A stretch of 64,000 nt of DNA from Pseudomonas jinjuensis (GCF_900103845.1 NZ_FNIJ01000010.1:62001-126000); one strand, 5' to 3'. Shown: positions 17,412 through 26,525, numbered from the stretch's first letter. A program made the numbers and translations. Notes: a model not told the origin generated them from the letters alone.

Positions 17412-17786
17412 GGGCGATGCTCCAAAGTCCTGAGACCAATACTGGCGGAGTTGCACCTCGATGCCAGGTACTGCTCGGGTTTGATGGACGCGAAGCGGTC
17501 TCCGCGCATTCATCGCTTGGCTGGTCGCTGTTGCCCGGGAAACAGCTGTGCACCGTTTTCGAACCGGGGCAACGGCGACGCCGCGCAAGCGGATTCAGCA
17601 CCGACCCGTCGGGAAAGTATGGCGTGGCGGATTAGAAAGCGCTTTCTAGAGTGGGCGCGGATCGATCCTTCACGGCGGGATTTCCGCGGCGGGCCGGGCT
17701 GGCTTCAGTTTCCGCGGGAAATGTTGCAAATGACGTGCCCTGCGGGAGATGCGGGCAGAAGAAGGGGATGACCCGTCGGTCGGGTT
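17412..17786 (-). promoter_or_regulatory. Promoter region of phaC1
   Basis: This 375-base stretch has no gene. From phaC1 outward it holds the near-palindrome 17526-17546, which differs by two bases from the one at 14706-14726 near phaC2, and the perfect 16-base palindrome TAGAAAGCGCTTTCTA at 17633-17648. The second is a good candidate for a TetR-type operator such as that of PhaD. A sigma-54-like TGGCAT...GTGCA at about 17450-17465 has the wrong GG-to-GC spacing and is not convincing. Confidence 0.5.
17633..17648. promoter_or_regulatory. Perfect 16-base palindrome upstream of phaC1
   Basis: TAGAAAGCGCTTTCTA is perfectly self-complementary and lies about 220 bases before the phaC1 start. One half, extended to GCGCTTTCTAAT, recurs with one change upstream of phaI. 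Dyads of this size suit a dimeric TetR-family protein, and PhaD is encoded in the same cluster. Confidence 0.45.
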
Positions 17787-18161
17787 TCAGAGCATGAGTT
17801 TCACGACCGACTCGTTCGGGTCGCGGGATTTTCCGGCTTTTTCCAGCTCGGCGAGATAGTCGGCCCACAGCTCTTCCTGGCGCGTGCACAACTGGTAGAG
17901 GTAGTCCCAGGTGTACAGGCCGCTGTCGTGGCCGTCGTCGAAGGTCAGCTTGAGCGCGTACTGGCCGGCCGGCTCGAGGGCGTTCAGGCCGACGTTGATC
18001 TTGCCGTACTGCAGGATCGGATTGCCGTGGCCCTGCACTTCCGCCGAGGGCGAATGCACGCGGAGGAATTCCGCGCTCAGGCTGTAGCGCTCGCCCGGGG
18101 CATATTCCAGCTCCAGGGTCTTCGAGGCTTTGTGCAGCTTGATGGCGGTGGGAATACGCAT
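17787..18161 (-). CDS. DUF971 (gamma-butyrobetaine hydroxylase-like N-domain) protein
   Basis: A 124-residue protein consisting of one DUF971 domain: IKLHKASKTLELEYAPGERYSLSAEFLRVHSPSAEVQGHG, then ALKLTFDDGHDSGLYTWDYLYQLC. The domain is otherwise found at the N-terminus of gamma-butyrobetaine hydroxylase, and the stand-alone version is widespread in proteobacteria with unknown function. The start is placed at the ATG 18161; an in-frame TTG six bases upstream is less likely. It lies between hslU and phaC1, as in P. aeruginosa (PA5055, from memory). Confidence 0.82.
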   Translation of the reverse strand: MRIPTAIKLHKASKTLELEYAPGERYSLSAEFLRVHSPSAEVQGHGNPILQYGKINVGLNALEPAGQYALKLTFDDGHDSGLYTWDYLYQLCTRQEELWADYLAELEKAGKSRDPNESVVKLML

Positions 18162-18183
18162 GGGCAAGATCCGGAGGGTGGGC

Positions 18184-18252
18184 CTGTAGGAGCCAGCTTG
18201 CTGGCGATCCCCGCAACAGCGAAAGCATCGCGAGCAAGCTCGCTCCTACATG
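18184..18252. repeat. REP pair
   Basis: Two facing REP units, TGTAGGAGCCAGCTTGCTGGCGA and TCGCGAGCAAGCTCGCTCCTACA, flank about 25 bases between the hslU operon and the DUF971 gene. Confidence 0.85.
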
Positions 18253-18259
18253 TCTGAAT

Positions 18260-18285
18260 GCTGGAAACCGCTTTTGGCTTCCAGC
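18260..18285 (-). terminator. Possible terminator hairpin after hslU
   Basis: GCTGGAAACC / GGCTTCCAGC (one mismatch) with a CTTTT-containing loop lies just beyond the hslU stop. No clear U tract follows in the hslU direction, so termination may be inefficient. Confidence 0.4.
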
Positions 18286-18290
18286 TGCTC

Positions 18291-19634
18291 TTAAAGGATA
18301 TACCGCGACAGGTCTTCGTCCTGCGCCAGTTCGCCCAGGTGGCCGTTGACGTAGTCGGCGTCGATGCGGATCGGCTGGCCGTCGTGCTTGCTCGCCAGGT
18401 CGGCGGCGTCGAACGAGACTTCCTCCAGCAGACGCTCCAGCAGCGTGTGCAGGCGGCGCGCGCCGATGTTCTCGGTCTTCTCGTTGACCTGGTAGGCGAT
18501 CTCCGCCAGGCGCTTGATGGCGTCCGGGGCGAATTCGATGTCCAGGCCCTCGGTCTTCAGCAGCGCGCTGTACTGCTCGGTCAGCGAAGCGTGCGGCTCG
18601 GTGAGGATGCGCTCGAAGTCGCCCGGGGTCAGGGCCTTGAGCTCGACGCGGATCGGCAGGCGGCCCTGCAGTTCCGGCACCAGGTCGCTCGGCTTGGACA
18701 GGTGGAACGCGCCCGAGGCGATGAACAGGATGTGGTCGGTCTTCACCATGCCCAGCTTGGTGTTCACCGTGCAGCCCTCGATCAGCGGCAGCAGGTCACG
18801 CTGCACGCCCTCGCGGGAGACGTCGGCGCCGCCGGCGTTGGCGCGCTTGGCGATCTTGTCGATCTCGTCGAGGAAGACGATGCCGTTCTGCTCCACCGCT
18901 TCCAGGGCGCGGCCCTTGAGGTCTTCATCGTTGACCAGGCGCTGCGCTTCCTCGTCGCGGATCAGCTTCATCGCCTCGGCGACCTTCAGCTTGCGGGTCT
19001 TGCGCTTGCCCTTGCCCATGTTGGAGAACAGGTTCTGCAACTGGCTGGTCATCTCCTCCATGCCGGGCGGGGCCATGATTTCCACGCCCGCCGGGACGTC
19101 GGCGACCTCGATGTCGATTTCCTTGTCGTCCAGCTGGCCTTCGCGCAGGCGCTTGCGGAACAGCTGGCGGGTGTTGGAATCCTCGCGCTGCGCCGGCTCG
19201 TCGCCGAAGCCGGTTGTGCGCGCCGGCGGCAGCAGGGCGTCGAGGATGCGTTCCTCGGCGGCGTCCTCGGCGCGGTACTTCACCTTCTGGATTTCCTGCT
19301 CGCGGAGCATCTTGATCGCGGCATCGGCGAGATCGCGGACGATGGATTCCACGTCGCGGCCGACATAGCCGACCTCGGTGAACTTGGTCGCTTCCACCTT
19401 GATGAACGGCGCATTCGCCAGGCGCGCCAGGCGGCGGGCGATCTCGGTCTTGCCGACACCGGTCGGGCCGATCATCAGGATGTTCTTCGGCGTCACCTCG
19501 GCGCGCAGCTCGGCGGGCAGCTGCATGCGCCGCCAGCGGTTGCGCAGGGCGATGGCCACGGCGCGCTTGGCGTCGTCCTGGCCGATGATGTGGCGGTTGA
19601 GTTCGTGAACGATCTCGCGGGGAGTCATGGACAT
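18291..19634 (-). CDS. hslU: HslUV protease ATPase subunit HslU
   Basis: A 447-residue AAA+ unfoldase that feeds substrates to the HslV peptidase in the cytoplasm. Walker A is [15 protein letters not shown] (about residues 56-70), Walker B is [11 protein letters not shown], and the intermediate domain (about residues 110-240) is present. It ends with EDLSRYIL, the conserved C-terminal tail that docks into HslV. The start [23 protein letters not shown] at 19634 matches other pseudomonads. It lies 29 bases after hslV in a heat-shock operon. Confidence 0.97.
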   Translation of the reverse strand: MSMTPREIVHELNRHIIGQDDAKRAVAIALRNRWRRMQLPAELRAEVTPKNILMIGPTGVGKTEIARRLARLANAPFIKVEATKFTEVGYVGRDVESIVRDLADAAIKMLREQEIQKVKYRAEDAAEERILDALLPPARTTGFGDEPAQREDSNTRQLFRKRLREGQLDDKEIDIEVADVPAGVEIMAPPGMEEMTSQLQNLFSNMGKGKRKTRKLKVAEAMKLIRDEEAQRLVNDEDLKGRALEAVEQNGIVFLDEIDKIAKRANAGGADVSREGVQRDLLPLIEGCTVNTKLGMVKTDHILFIASGAFHLSKPSDLVPELQGRLPIRVELKALTPGDFERILTEPHASLTEQYSALLKTEGLDIEFAPDAIKRLAEIAYQVNEKTENIGARRLHTLLERLLEEVSFDAADLASKHDGQPIRIDADYVNGHLGELAQDEDLSRYIL

Positions 19635-19663
19635 TTTTAGAGGTACTCCGAAGCGACAACGCC

Positions 19664-20197
19664 TCAAGCGGCGCTGTCCAGCTCCTCAATGGTGAGATTC
19701 TGGTTGGTGAACACGCAGATCGAGCCGGCGATGTTCAGGGCGGTCTCGGCCACTTCGCGGGCGGAGAGCTTGTCGTTGTGCTGCAGCAGCGCCATGGCCG
19801 CGGCCTGGGCGAAGCCGCCGCCGGAGCCCATGGCGATCAGGCCGTGCTCGGGTTCGACCACGTCGCCGTTGCCGGTGATGATCAGCGAGGCGTCCTTGTT
19901 GGCCACCGCCAGCATGGCTTCCAGGCGGCTCAGGGAACGGTCGGTGCGCCAGTCCTTGGCCAGCTCGACGGCGGCGCGGACCAGATGGCCCTGGTGCTTC
20001 TCGAGCTGCTGCTCGAAGCGTTCGAAGAGGGTGAAGGCGTCGGCGGTGGCGCCGGCGAAACCGGCCAGCACTTCACCGTGGTACAGGCGGCGGACCTTCT
20101 TGGCGTTGCCTTTCATCACGGTGTTGCCCAGGGAAACCTGGCCATCGCCGCCCATGACGACCTTGCCGTGGCGGCGTACAGAAACGATTGTGGTCAA
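19664..20197 (-). CDS. hslV: HslUV protease peptidase subunit HslV
   Basis: A 177-residue proteasome-like Ntn hydrolase. Mature HslV begins at a catalytic threonine, and here the chain reads [23 protein letters not shown] after the initiator. The start codon is TTG (20195-20197): no in-frame ATG or GTG lies nearby and the protein matches the family from this codon. GGAG sits about 11 bases upstream. [15 protein letters not shown] and the C-terminal NQNLTIEEL are typical. A sigma-32 promoter lies upstream. Confidence 0.96.
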   Translation of the reverse strand: MTTIVSVRRHGKVVMGGDGQVSLGNTVMKGNAKKVRRLYHGEVLAGFAGATADAFTLFERFEQQLEKHQGHLVRAAVELAKDWRTDRSLSRLEAMLAVANKDASLIITGNGDVVEPEHGLIAMGSGGGFAQAAAMALLQHNDKLSAREVAETALNIAGSICVFTNQNLTIEELDSAA

Positions 20198-20242
20198 GGG
20201 GATTACTCCACACAGCGGGGCGAATTGCCCGAATGCAGAGTC

Positions 20243-20271
20243 AGATGGGGATGAGGTGGGGCGGGTTCAAG
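20243..20271 (-). promoter_or_regulatory. Sigma-32 (heat-shock) promoter of hslVU
   Basis: On the minus strand CTTGAA is followed by 15 bases and CCCCATCT. This fits the RpoH consensus CTTGAA-N13-15-CCCCATnT and lies about 50 bases upstream of the hslV TTG start. Confidence 0.88.
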
Positions 20272-20331
20272 TCCTCGGCCGACGAGCGCGAGAATTTGTC
20301 CCGCCCTGGCGATTGGCCTGCAATTGCAGGG

Positions 20332-20398
20332 CGGGTGCAACCCGCCGAATTCGCGTTGCCGAAGGGAATGGCGGGTTGCACCCGCCCTACCCGGGGAG
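20332..20398. repeat. Palindromic GGCGGGTGCAACCCGCC repeats
   Basis: GGGCGGGTGCAACCCGCC at about 20332 and GGCGGGTTGCACCCGCCC at about 20379 face each other between the hslV promoter and the SPOR-protein gene. Each is itself palindromic, a common style of extragenic repeat. Confidence 0.65.
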
Positions 20399-20400
20399 GC

Positions 20401-21162
20401 TCAGCGGCTCCGTCGCTGTTGTAACAGCACGTTGCCGAAGCCGTTGGAGGACAGCTGCTTCTGTGCCTGGGAGACCTTGCTGCGGTCGCTGAACGGGCCG
20501 ACCATCACCCGGTACCAGACCTCGTCGCGCACCGTGCCGGATTCCACCCGGGCCATCTGGCCGAGCATGCTGATCTGCGCGCGTACGCGCTCGGCGTCGG
20601 TCTGCTTGCGGAACGAGCCGGCCTGCAGGAAGTACTGGGTGGACGCCACGGCAGCCGGCGCCGCCGGCTTGCTGGCCGCCGCCTGCTGTGGCTGCGACTG
20701 GGCCGGTGCGGCCGGCTTGACCACCGCCGGGGGCGGCGGGGTCTGTCCGCTGAGGGCGGCGAGGGCGCGCTGGGTGTCGATCTTCGCCGCTTCCTCGGGC
20801 GTCGCCACCACGGTCGGCGGCGGAACCGGCGGCTGGGCGGGTGCCTGCGGCTTCACCGGCACCGCTTCCGGCGGCACCACCACTTCCGAGCCCGGCAGCA
20901 GGGTGTAGAAGTCGTACTTCGGCTTCACCGCCACCGGGGCCGGCGGCTGCGCCGGCTTGTTCTGGCCGACCGCCGGCTTCTGCTGCTCCGGCTTTTCCCG
21001 GCGCACTTCATCGCGTCCCGGCTCCAGCTTGGTGAGGAACATGATGAAGCCGCCGATGGCGAGGCCGGCCACCAGCCAGACCCAGCCGGGCACCGACGAA
21101 TTGCGCGCCGGCGGCTGGTAGCGGCTGGCGCCGCGCTTGGGAGCGGGTTTCTTCTTCGCCAT
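20401..21162 (-). CDS. SPOR-domain inner-membrane protein (FtsN-like)
   Basis: A 253-residue bitopic membrane protein. A basic N-terminus (MAKKKPAPKRGASRY) precedes one transmembrane helix (VPGWVWLVAGLAIGGFIMFL, about residues 24-43). A long Pro/Ala/Gln-rich periplasmic linker follows, then a C-terminal SPOR domain (about residues 175-250: TQYFLQAGSFRKQTDAERVRAQ ... VMVGPFSDRSKVSQAQKQL). SPOR domains bind denuded septal peptidoglycan, so a role in cell division like FtsN is likely. It lies six bases after argS, an arrangement also remembered from P. aeruginosa (PA5052-PA5051). Confidence 0.88.
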   Translation of the reverse strand: MAKKKPAPKRGASRYQPPARNSSVPGWVWLVAGLAIGGFIMFLTKLEPGRDEVRREKPEQQKPAVGQNKPAQPPAPVAVKPKYDFYTLLPGSEVVVPPEAVPVKPQAPAQPPVPPPTVVATPEEAAKIDTQRALAALSGQTPPPPAVVKPAAPAQSQPQQAAASKPAAPAAVASTQYFLQAGSFRKQTDAERVRAQISMLGQMARVESGTVRDEVWYRVMVGPFSDRSKVSQAQKQLSSNGFGNVLLQQRRSR

Positions 21163-21168
21163 GGATGC

Positions 21169-22908
21169 TTACATGCGCTCCAGGGTTTCCAGGCCCAGCA
21201 GCTCCAGGCCCTGCTTGAGGGTGCGGCCGGCGAGGGCGGCCAGCTTCAGGCGGCTTTCCTGCTGCGCCGGGGTTTGGGCGGCGAGGATCGGGCAGTTCTC
21301 GTAGAAGCTGGAGAACAGACCGGCCAGCTCGTAGAGGTAGGAGCAGAGGATATGCGGCACGCCCTTCTGCGCGACGTTATTGAGCACGTCGCCGAACTGC
21401 GCCAGCTGCGCGGCCAGGGCCTGCTCCTGCGGCTGTTCGAGGACGATCCTGCCGGTGGCTTCGTCGAAGCTCTTGCCCAGCTTGCGGAAGATGCTCGCCA
21501 CGCGGGTGTAGGCGTACAGCAGGTAGGGCGCGGTGTTGCCCTCGAAGCTGAGCATCAGTTCGAAGTTGAAGCTGTAGTCGCTGGTGCGGTGCTTGGACAG
21601 GTCGGCGTATTTCACCGCGCCGATGCCCACGGCGCGGGCGATCTGCCGCAGCTCGGCCTCGTCCAGCTCGGCGTTCTTGGCTTTCACCAGGGTGTAGGCG
21701 CGCTCCTCGGCCTCTTCCAGCAGGTCGATCAGCTTCACCGTGCCGCCGTCGCGGGTCTTGAACGGGCGGCCGTCGGCGCCGTTCATGGTGCCGAAGCCCA
21801 TGTGCTCCAGGTCCATGCCGGCCGGGACGAAACCGGCGCGGCGGGCCACTTCGAACACCTGCTGGAAGTGCAGGGCCTGGCGCTGGTCGACGAAGTACAG
21901 CACGCGGTCGGCGTGCAGCTTCTGGTGGCGGTAGCGCATGGCGGCGAGGTCGGTGGTGGCGTAGAGGTAGCCGCCGCCGGCCTTCTGCACGATCACCGGC
22001 AGCGGGTTGCCTTCGGCGTTCCTGAATTCTTCGAGGAACACGCACATGGCGCCGTCGCTCTCGACCAGCATGCCCTTGGCGGTGAGGTCGGCGACCACGT
22101 TGGCCAGGTCGTCGTTGTAGGCGCTCTCGCCCTTCACGTCGGCCATGGTCAGCTTCACGCCGAGACGGTCGTAGACCTGCTGGCAATGCGACAGGGAAAT
22201 TTCGTTGAAACGGGTCCACAGGCGCATGCACTCGGCGTCGTTGGCCTGCAGCTTGACCACCAGTTCGCGGGCGCGGTCGGCGAATTCCGCGGACTCGTCG
22301 AAGCGCTTCTTCGCCGCGCGGTAGAAGACTTCCAGGTCATGCAGTTCGGCCTGGGCGTTCACCGGCTGCTCTTCCAGGTAGGCCAGCAGCATGCCGAACT
22401 GGGTGCCCCAGTCGCCCACGTGGTTCTGGCGGATCACGCTGTCGCCGAGGAATTCGAGAACGCGGGCCACGGCGTCGCCGATGATGGTCGAGCGCAGGTG
22501 GCCGACGTGCATTTCCTTGGCCAGGTTCGGCGAGGACAGGTCGACCACCACGCGCTGCGCCGGGCCGTTCTTGCGCACGCCGAGATGGTCGTCGGCGAGG
22601 GCGGCGTCGAGGCTGTCGGCCAGCCAGGCTTCGTCCTGGAAGAAGTTGAGGAAGCCGGGGCCGGCGATTTCCACCTTGGCCACCTGCGGGTGCGCGGGCA
22701 GCGCCGCCTGCAGCTTGCCGGCCAGGTCTCGCGGCTTCTGTGCGGCCGGCTTGGCGAGCATCAGGGCGATGTTGCTGGCGTAGTCGCCATGCACTCGATC
22801 CTTGGTGGTTTCCACCTGGATATCGGGCGTGAGGCCGGCGGGCAGGGTGCCGTCCTCGGTCAGGCGGGCGAGGGCTTGCTGGATCAGCTGGCGGATGGTG
22901 TCTTTCAT
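21169..22908 (-). CDS. argS: Arginyl-tRNA synthetase
   Basis: A 579-residue class I aminoacyl-tRNA synthetase. The N-terminal Add1 domain (residues 1-110) begins [16 protein letters not shown]. The HIGH-type motif appears as [21 protein letters not shown]. The C-terminal DALR anticodon-binding domain ends [16 protein letters not shown]. As in most ArgRS the KMSKS loop is degenerate. GGAG precedes the ATG at 22908. The SPOR gene follows closely, and priA lies 146 bases upstream. Confidence 0.97.
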   Translation of the reverse strand: MKDTIRQLIQQALARLTEDGTLPAGLTPDIQVETTKDRVHGDYASNIALMLAKPAAQKPRDLAGKLQAALPAHPQVAKVEIAGPGFLNFFQDEAWLADSLDAALADDHLGVRKNGPAQRVVVDLSSPNLAKEMHVGHLRSTIIGDAVARVLEFLGDSVIRQNHVGDWGTQFGMLLAYLEEQPVNAQAELHDLEVFYRAAKKRFDESAEFADRARELVVKLQANDAECMRLWTRFNEISLSHCQQVYDRLGVKLTMADVKGESAYNDDLANVVADLTAKGMLVESDGAMCVFLEEFRNAEGNPLPVIVQKAGGGYLYATTDLAAMRYRHQKLHADRVLYFVDQRQALHFQQVFEVARRAGFVPAGMDLEHMGFGTMNGADGRPFKTRDGGTVKLIDLLEEAEERAYTLVKAKNAELDEAELRQIARAVGIGAVKYADLSKHRTSDYSFNFELMLSFEGNTAPYLLYAYTRVASIFRKLGKSFDEATGRIVLEQPQEQALAAQLAQFGDVLNNVAQKGVPHILCSYLYELAGLFSSFYENCPILAAQTPAQQESRLKLAALAGRTLKQGLELLGLETLERM

Positions 22909-23054
22909 CTCGTGTCTCCGTCATCGCGCCGAGTGGGCGGGCGACCGGTTGTCTGGCTCAGAACCGCGCATTATGGGTGCCCGTGGGGCACAGCGGCAAG
23001 TTGGAAGCTTAAGGCTACAAGCTCAGGGCGTACCGCGCCTTGATCTCGGGCCGG

Positions 23055-25274
23055 CTAGAACAAATCGATCGGGTCCACATCCAGCGACCAGCGCACCTGC
23101 CGGCCGCCGGGGAGCTGTTCGAGCATCTGCAGCCAGGGCGTCAGCAGGCGGTGCAGCGGCGCGCGGGCGCTGCCGGACAGCAGCAGCTGGGCGCGGTGAC
23201 GGCCGGCGCGACGTTCCATCGGCGCCGGCACCGGGCCGAGCAGTTCCACCTCGTGGCCGAGGCTGGCCTGGAGGTTTTCCGCCTCCATGCAGGCGGCGTC
23301 GAGGAAGGCTTCGGCCTGGCCCGGCTTGTGCGCCTCGGCGCGCAACAGGGCGAGATGGGCGAAGGGCGGCAGGCCGGCGGCGCGGCGCTCGCTCAGGGCC
23401 TGCTCGGCGAAGGCGAAGTAGCCCTGCTCGGTGAGCTGCACCAGCAGCGGGTGGTCGGCCAGGTGCGTCTGGATCAGCACGCGGCCCGGTTCCTCGGCGC
23501 GCCCGGCGCGGCCGGCGACCTGGACGATCTGCTGCGCCATGCGCTCGCTGGCGCGGAAGTCGGCGGAAAACAGCCCGCCGTCGGCGTCGAGGATCGCCAC
23601 CAGGGTGACCCGCGGGAAATGGTGGCCCTTGGCGAGCATCTGGGTGCCGACCAGGATGCACGGCTCGCCCTTGTTGATGGTGGCGAACAGGTCGCGCATG
23701 GCGTGCTTGCGCGAGGTACTGTCGCGGTCGATGCGCAGCACCGGATGCTTCGGGAAGAGGATATTCAGGCGTTCCTCGGCGCGCTCGGTGCCGGCGCCGA
23801 CCGGGCGCAGGTCGAGCATTCCGCACTTCGGGCACTTGCGCGGCGGGCGTTGGCGCTGGTCGCAGTGGTGGCAGCGCAACTCGCCGGAGCCCTGGTGCAG
23901 GGTCATGCGCGCATCGCAGCGCGGGCACTGGCTGATCCAGCCGCAGTCGTGGCAGAGCAGGGTCGGGGCGAAGCCGCGGCGGTTGAGGTAGACCAGCACC
24001 TGCTGGCCGGCCGCCAGGGTTTCGCCGATGGCGCGCTGCAGCGGCATGGAGATGCCGGCGTCCAGCGGCAGGCTCTTCACGTCGAGGCGCTGGAACTTCG
24101 GCTGGTGCGCGCCGCCGGCGCGCTGGTTCAGGCGCAGCAGGCCGTAGCGGCCGCTCTGCGCGTTGTGCAGGCTTTCCAGCGCCGGCGTCGCGGAGCCGAG
24201 CAGGATCGGCACGTTTTCCAGGCGCGCGCGCACCATGGCCAGGTCGCGGGCGTGGTAGCGCAGGCCTTCCTGCTGTTTATAGGAGGCGTCGTGTTCCTCG
24301 TCGATGATGATCAGCCCCGGATTCTTCAGCGGCGTGAACAGCGCGGAGCGGGTGCCGATGACGATGTCCGCCTCGCCGTCGCGCGCCGCCAGCCAGGCGT
24401 CGAGGCGCTCGCGGTCGGTCAGCGCCGAATGCAGCAGGGCGATGCGCGCGTTGAAGCGGCGCTCGAAGCGCGCCAGGGTCTGCGGACCGAGGTTGATCTC
24501 CGGGATCAGCACCAGCGCCTGGCGGCCGGCTTCCAGGGCCTGGTGGATCAGTTGCAGGTAGACCTCGGTCTTGCCGCTGCCGGTGACGCCGGCCAGCAGA
24601 TAGCTGCGGAAGCTGCCGAAACCGGACTTCACCGCCTCGAACGCGGCGCGCTGCTCGGCGTTGAGCGGCAGTTCGGCCTGCGCCAGCCAGCCGCCATGGT
24701 GCTCGATGGGCGCCTGGCGGCGTTCTTCCAGGCTGACCAGGCCCTTTTCCTGCAGCAGGTCGAGGCTGTCCTTGTTGATCTGCAACTGACCCAGCAGTTC
24801 GTGGGAGACGCCGTGGGGATGCTGCAGCAGGACCTGCAGCGCCTGGCGCTGGCGCGGTGCGCGGGCCAGCCGCGGGTCTTCCGGGCGGGCGCCGGGCTCC
24901 GCGTGCCAGAAGCGCTGCAGCCGCGCCTCGGCCGGTTCGCCCTGGCGCAGCAGGTTGGGCAGCGCCCAGGACAGCGTGTCGCCGAGGCTGTGCTGGTAGT
25001 ACTGGGCGGTCCAGCGGCACAGTTCGAGCAGGTGTGCCGGCAATGGCGGCTCGCGGTCGAGCACGGCCAGCGCCGGGCGCAGCTTGTCTTCCGGCACTTC
25101 GGAATGCTCGACCAGTTCCACCAGCACGCCGACGATCTCGCGCTTGCCGAACGGCACCCGCAGGCGCACGCCGGGGTGCAGGTGGCGGATGTCGATCCCG
25201 CGCGGCGGCAGGTAGTCGAACAGCCGGCGCAGCGGCGAGGGTAGGGCGAGGCGCAGGATGCTGGGCTGGGGCAC
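23055..25274 (-). CDS. priA: Primosomal protein N' (replication restart helicase) PriA
   Basis: A 739-residue 3'-5' DNA helicase that reloads the replisome at stalled forks. The N-terminal 3'-DNA-binding domain begins PQPSILRLALPSPLRRLFDYLPP. Walker A is LLAGVTGSGKTEVYLQ and the DEAH box is IIIDEEHDASYKQ. The zinc region has the paired CxxC motifs CHDCGWISQCPRCDARM and CHHCDQRQRPPRKCPKCGM. The start is a GTG at 25274, which gives the family length; the ATG at 25352 would add 26 codons with no family match and would run into the rpmE promoter region. Confidence 0.95.
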   Translation of the reverse strand: MPQPSILRLALPSPLRRLFDYLPPRGIDIRHLHPGVRLRVPFGKREIVGVLVELVEHSEVPEDKLRPALAVLDREPPLPAHLLELCRWTAQYYQHSLGDTLSWALPNLLRQGEPAEARLQRFWHAEPGARPEDPRLARAPRQRQALQVLLQHPHGVSHELLGQLQINKDSLDLLQEKGLVSLEERRQAPIEHHGGWLAQAELPLNAEQRAAFEAVKSGFGSFRSYLLAGVTGSGKTEVYLQLIHQALEAGRQALVLIPEINLGPQTLARFERRFNARIALLHSALTDRERLDAWLAARDGEADIVIGTRSALFTPLKNPGLIIIDEEHDASYKQQEGLRYHARDLAMVRARLENVPILLGSATPALESLHNAQSGRYGLLRLNQRAGGAHQPKFQRLDVKSLPLDAGISMPLQRAIGETLAAGQQVLVYLNRRGFAPTLLCHDCGWISQCPRCDARMTLHQGSGELRCHHCDQRQRPPRKCPKCGMLDLRPVGAGTERAEERLNILFPKHPVLRIDRDSTSRKHAMRDLFATINKGEPCILVGTQMLAKGHHFPRVTLVAILDADGGLFSADFRASERMAQQIVQVAGRAGRAEEPGRVLIQTHLADHPLLVQLTEQGYFAFAEQALSERRAAGLPPFAHLALLRAEAHKPGQAEAFLDAACMEAENLQASLGHEVELLGPVPAPMERRAGRHRAQLLLSGSARAPLHRLLTPWLQMLEQLPGGRQVRWSLDVDPIDLF

Positions 25275-25494
25275 GCGGCGGATTCCGTGGCGGCGGGGAC
25301 CGGCGATCTTAGCACGCTGGTGGCGACGGTCGGTCGCAGCTGCAGCTTGCATGGACGTGGGTGTCTGGTATGATCCACGCCCTTAATTTACGTGCGGTGC
25401 CCGGTAAAGATCCCGCCCTCGGTCCTCCGATGACCGTGGCTCGGCTTCTGCCAGAGACTGGGTGGCGGCACACCATGAGCCAGAGGAAATCAGC

Positions 25495-25707
25495 ATGAAA
25501 CCGGAAATCCATCCCGCGTACGAAGAAATCGAAGCCACCTGCAGCTGCGGCAACGTGATCAAGACCCGTTCGACCCTGTGCAAGGGCATCCACCTGGACG
25601 TCTGCTCCGAGTGCCACCCGTTCTACACCGGCAAGCAGAAAGTGGTCGACACCGGTGGCCGTATCGATCGCTTCAACCAGCGCTTCGCCATGTTCGGCAA
25701 GAAGTAA
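25495..25707 (+). CDS. rpmE: 50S ribosomal protein L31 (zinc-binding form)
   Basis: A 70-residue ribosomal protein. It carries the four-cysteine zinc-binding set ([16 protein letters not shown] and [12 protein letters not shown]), which marks the C+ form, rather than the cysteine-free YkgM type. The ATG at 25495 follows AGAGGAAA at good spacing. It is divergent from priA. A perfect terminator begins 45 bases after the stop, inside the next reading frame. Confidence 0.97.
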   Translation: MKPEIHPAYEEIEATCSCGNVIKTRSTLCKGIHLDVCSECHPFYTGKQKVVDTGGRIDRFNQRFAMFGKK

Positions 25708-25730
25708 GAGCGATTTCCGGGAGGATCGAT

Positions 25731-26525
25731 ATGGTTCTTCACGGTCTTGCGAAAAAGGCGCCCCTCGCGGGCGCCTTTTTTATTGCCGTGGTTTTTTCCA
25801 GCGTGGCCAGCGCCGCGACCTGCAGCGCACCGCGTACGCCGGACAGCGTGCGGGTGGCGCGGGTGGTGGACGGCGACACGCTGAAGCTCGCCGATGGCCG
25901 CAGCGTGCGTCTGATCGGCGTCAACGCCCCGGAACTGGCGCACCATGGCCGCTCGGCGGAGCCCTTCGCCGAACAGGCGCGGCGGCGTCTGGAGCAACTG
26001 GTGTCGGCCAGCGGCGGCGAGGTCGGGCTGGTTCCCGGCCGCCAGGGCAAGGACCGCTACGGACGCATCCTGGCGCATGCCTTCGACCGCTCCGGCAGCA
26101 ATCTGGAAGCGCAACTGCTCGGCGACGGCCTCGGCTACCTGGTCGCGGTGGCGCCGAATACCGATCTCACTGCCTGCCAGCAGCAGGCCGAACGCGAGGC
26201 GCGCGGCGCCGGACGCGGGCTGTGGAAGAACCCGCCGGTGCAGGACGCGGCTGCGCTGAAGCAGAGCGGCTTCGCCGTGGTGCGCGGGCGGGTCGCGGAA
26301 GTCCAGCGCAATCGCGGCGGGCTGTGGATCGAGCTGGATGGGCCGCTGGTGCTGCGCGTCGAGCCGAAGCTGGTGTCGCGCTTCGCCGGCGGCGACCTGC
26401 GCGGGCGCATCGTCGAGGCGCGCGGCTGGGTGATTGACCGCGCCGAGCGTGGCGGCGTAAAACCGGGACAGGCACGCTGGATGCTGCCGCTCACCGATCC
26501 GGCCATGCTGGAGGTCCTGCCATGA
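25731..26525 (+). CDS. Secreted thermonuclease-family protein (SNase-like)
   Basis: A 264-residue protein with an N-terminal signal peptide (KKAPLAGAFFIAVVFSSVASAA) and a staphylococcal-nuclease-like domain (about residues 40-160). The domain shows VARVVDGDTLKLADGRSVRLIGVNAPEL, DRYGRILAHAF and a closing AREARGAGRGLWKNPP. These are the substrate-binding Arg, Asp and Glu positions of the family. A C-terminal extension of about 90 residues (ALKQSGFAVVRGRVAEVQRNRGG...) may be an OB-like domain. GGGAGG precedes the ATG. Its signal-peptide codons contain a strong terminator hairpin, so it may be expressed only by readthrough. Its stop overlaps the next start by four bases. Confidence 0.88.
   Translation: MVLHGLAKKAPLAGAFFIAVVFSSVASAATCSAPRTPDSVRVARVVDGDTLKLADGRSVRLIGVNAPELAHHGRSAEPFAEQARRRLEQLVSASGGEVGLVPGRQGKDRYGRILAHAFDRSGSNLEAQLLGDGLGYLVAVAPNTDLTACQQQAEREARGAGRGLWKNPPVQDAAALKQSGFAVVRGRVAEVQRNRGGLWIELDGPLVLRVEPKLVSRFAGGDLRGRIVEARGWVIDRAERGGVKPGQARWMLPLTDPAMLEVLP
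25752..25781 (+). terminator. Strong intrinsic terminator inside the nuclease signal-peptide codons
   Basis: A 12-base perfect stem AAAAAGGCGCCC / GGGCGCCTTTTT with loop CTCGC and a T tract lies 45 bases after rpmE but within codons 8-17 of the nuclease gene. It would terminate rpmE transcripts while its DNA also encodes part of a signal peptide (KKAPLAGAFF). Confidence 0.88.

Noticed and set aside
17450-17465. Sigma-54-like sequence TGGCATCGAGGTGCA before phaC1
   Set aside because: GG and GC are nine bases apart instead of ten and the -12 element lacks TTGC, so it does not meet the consensus.
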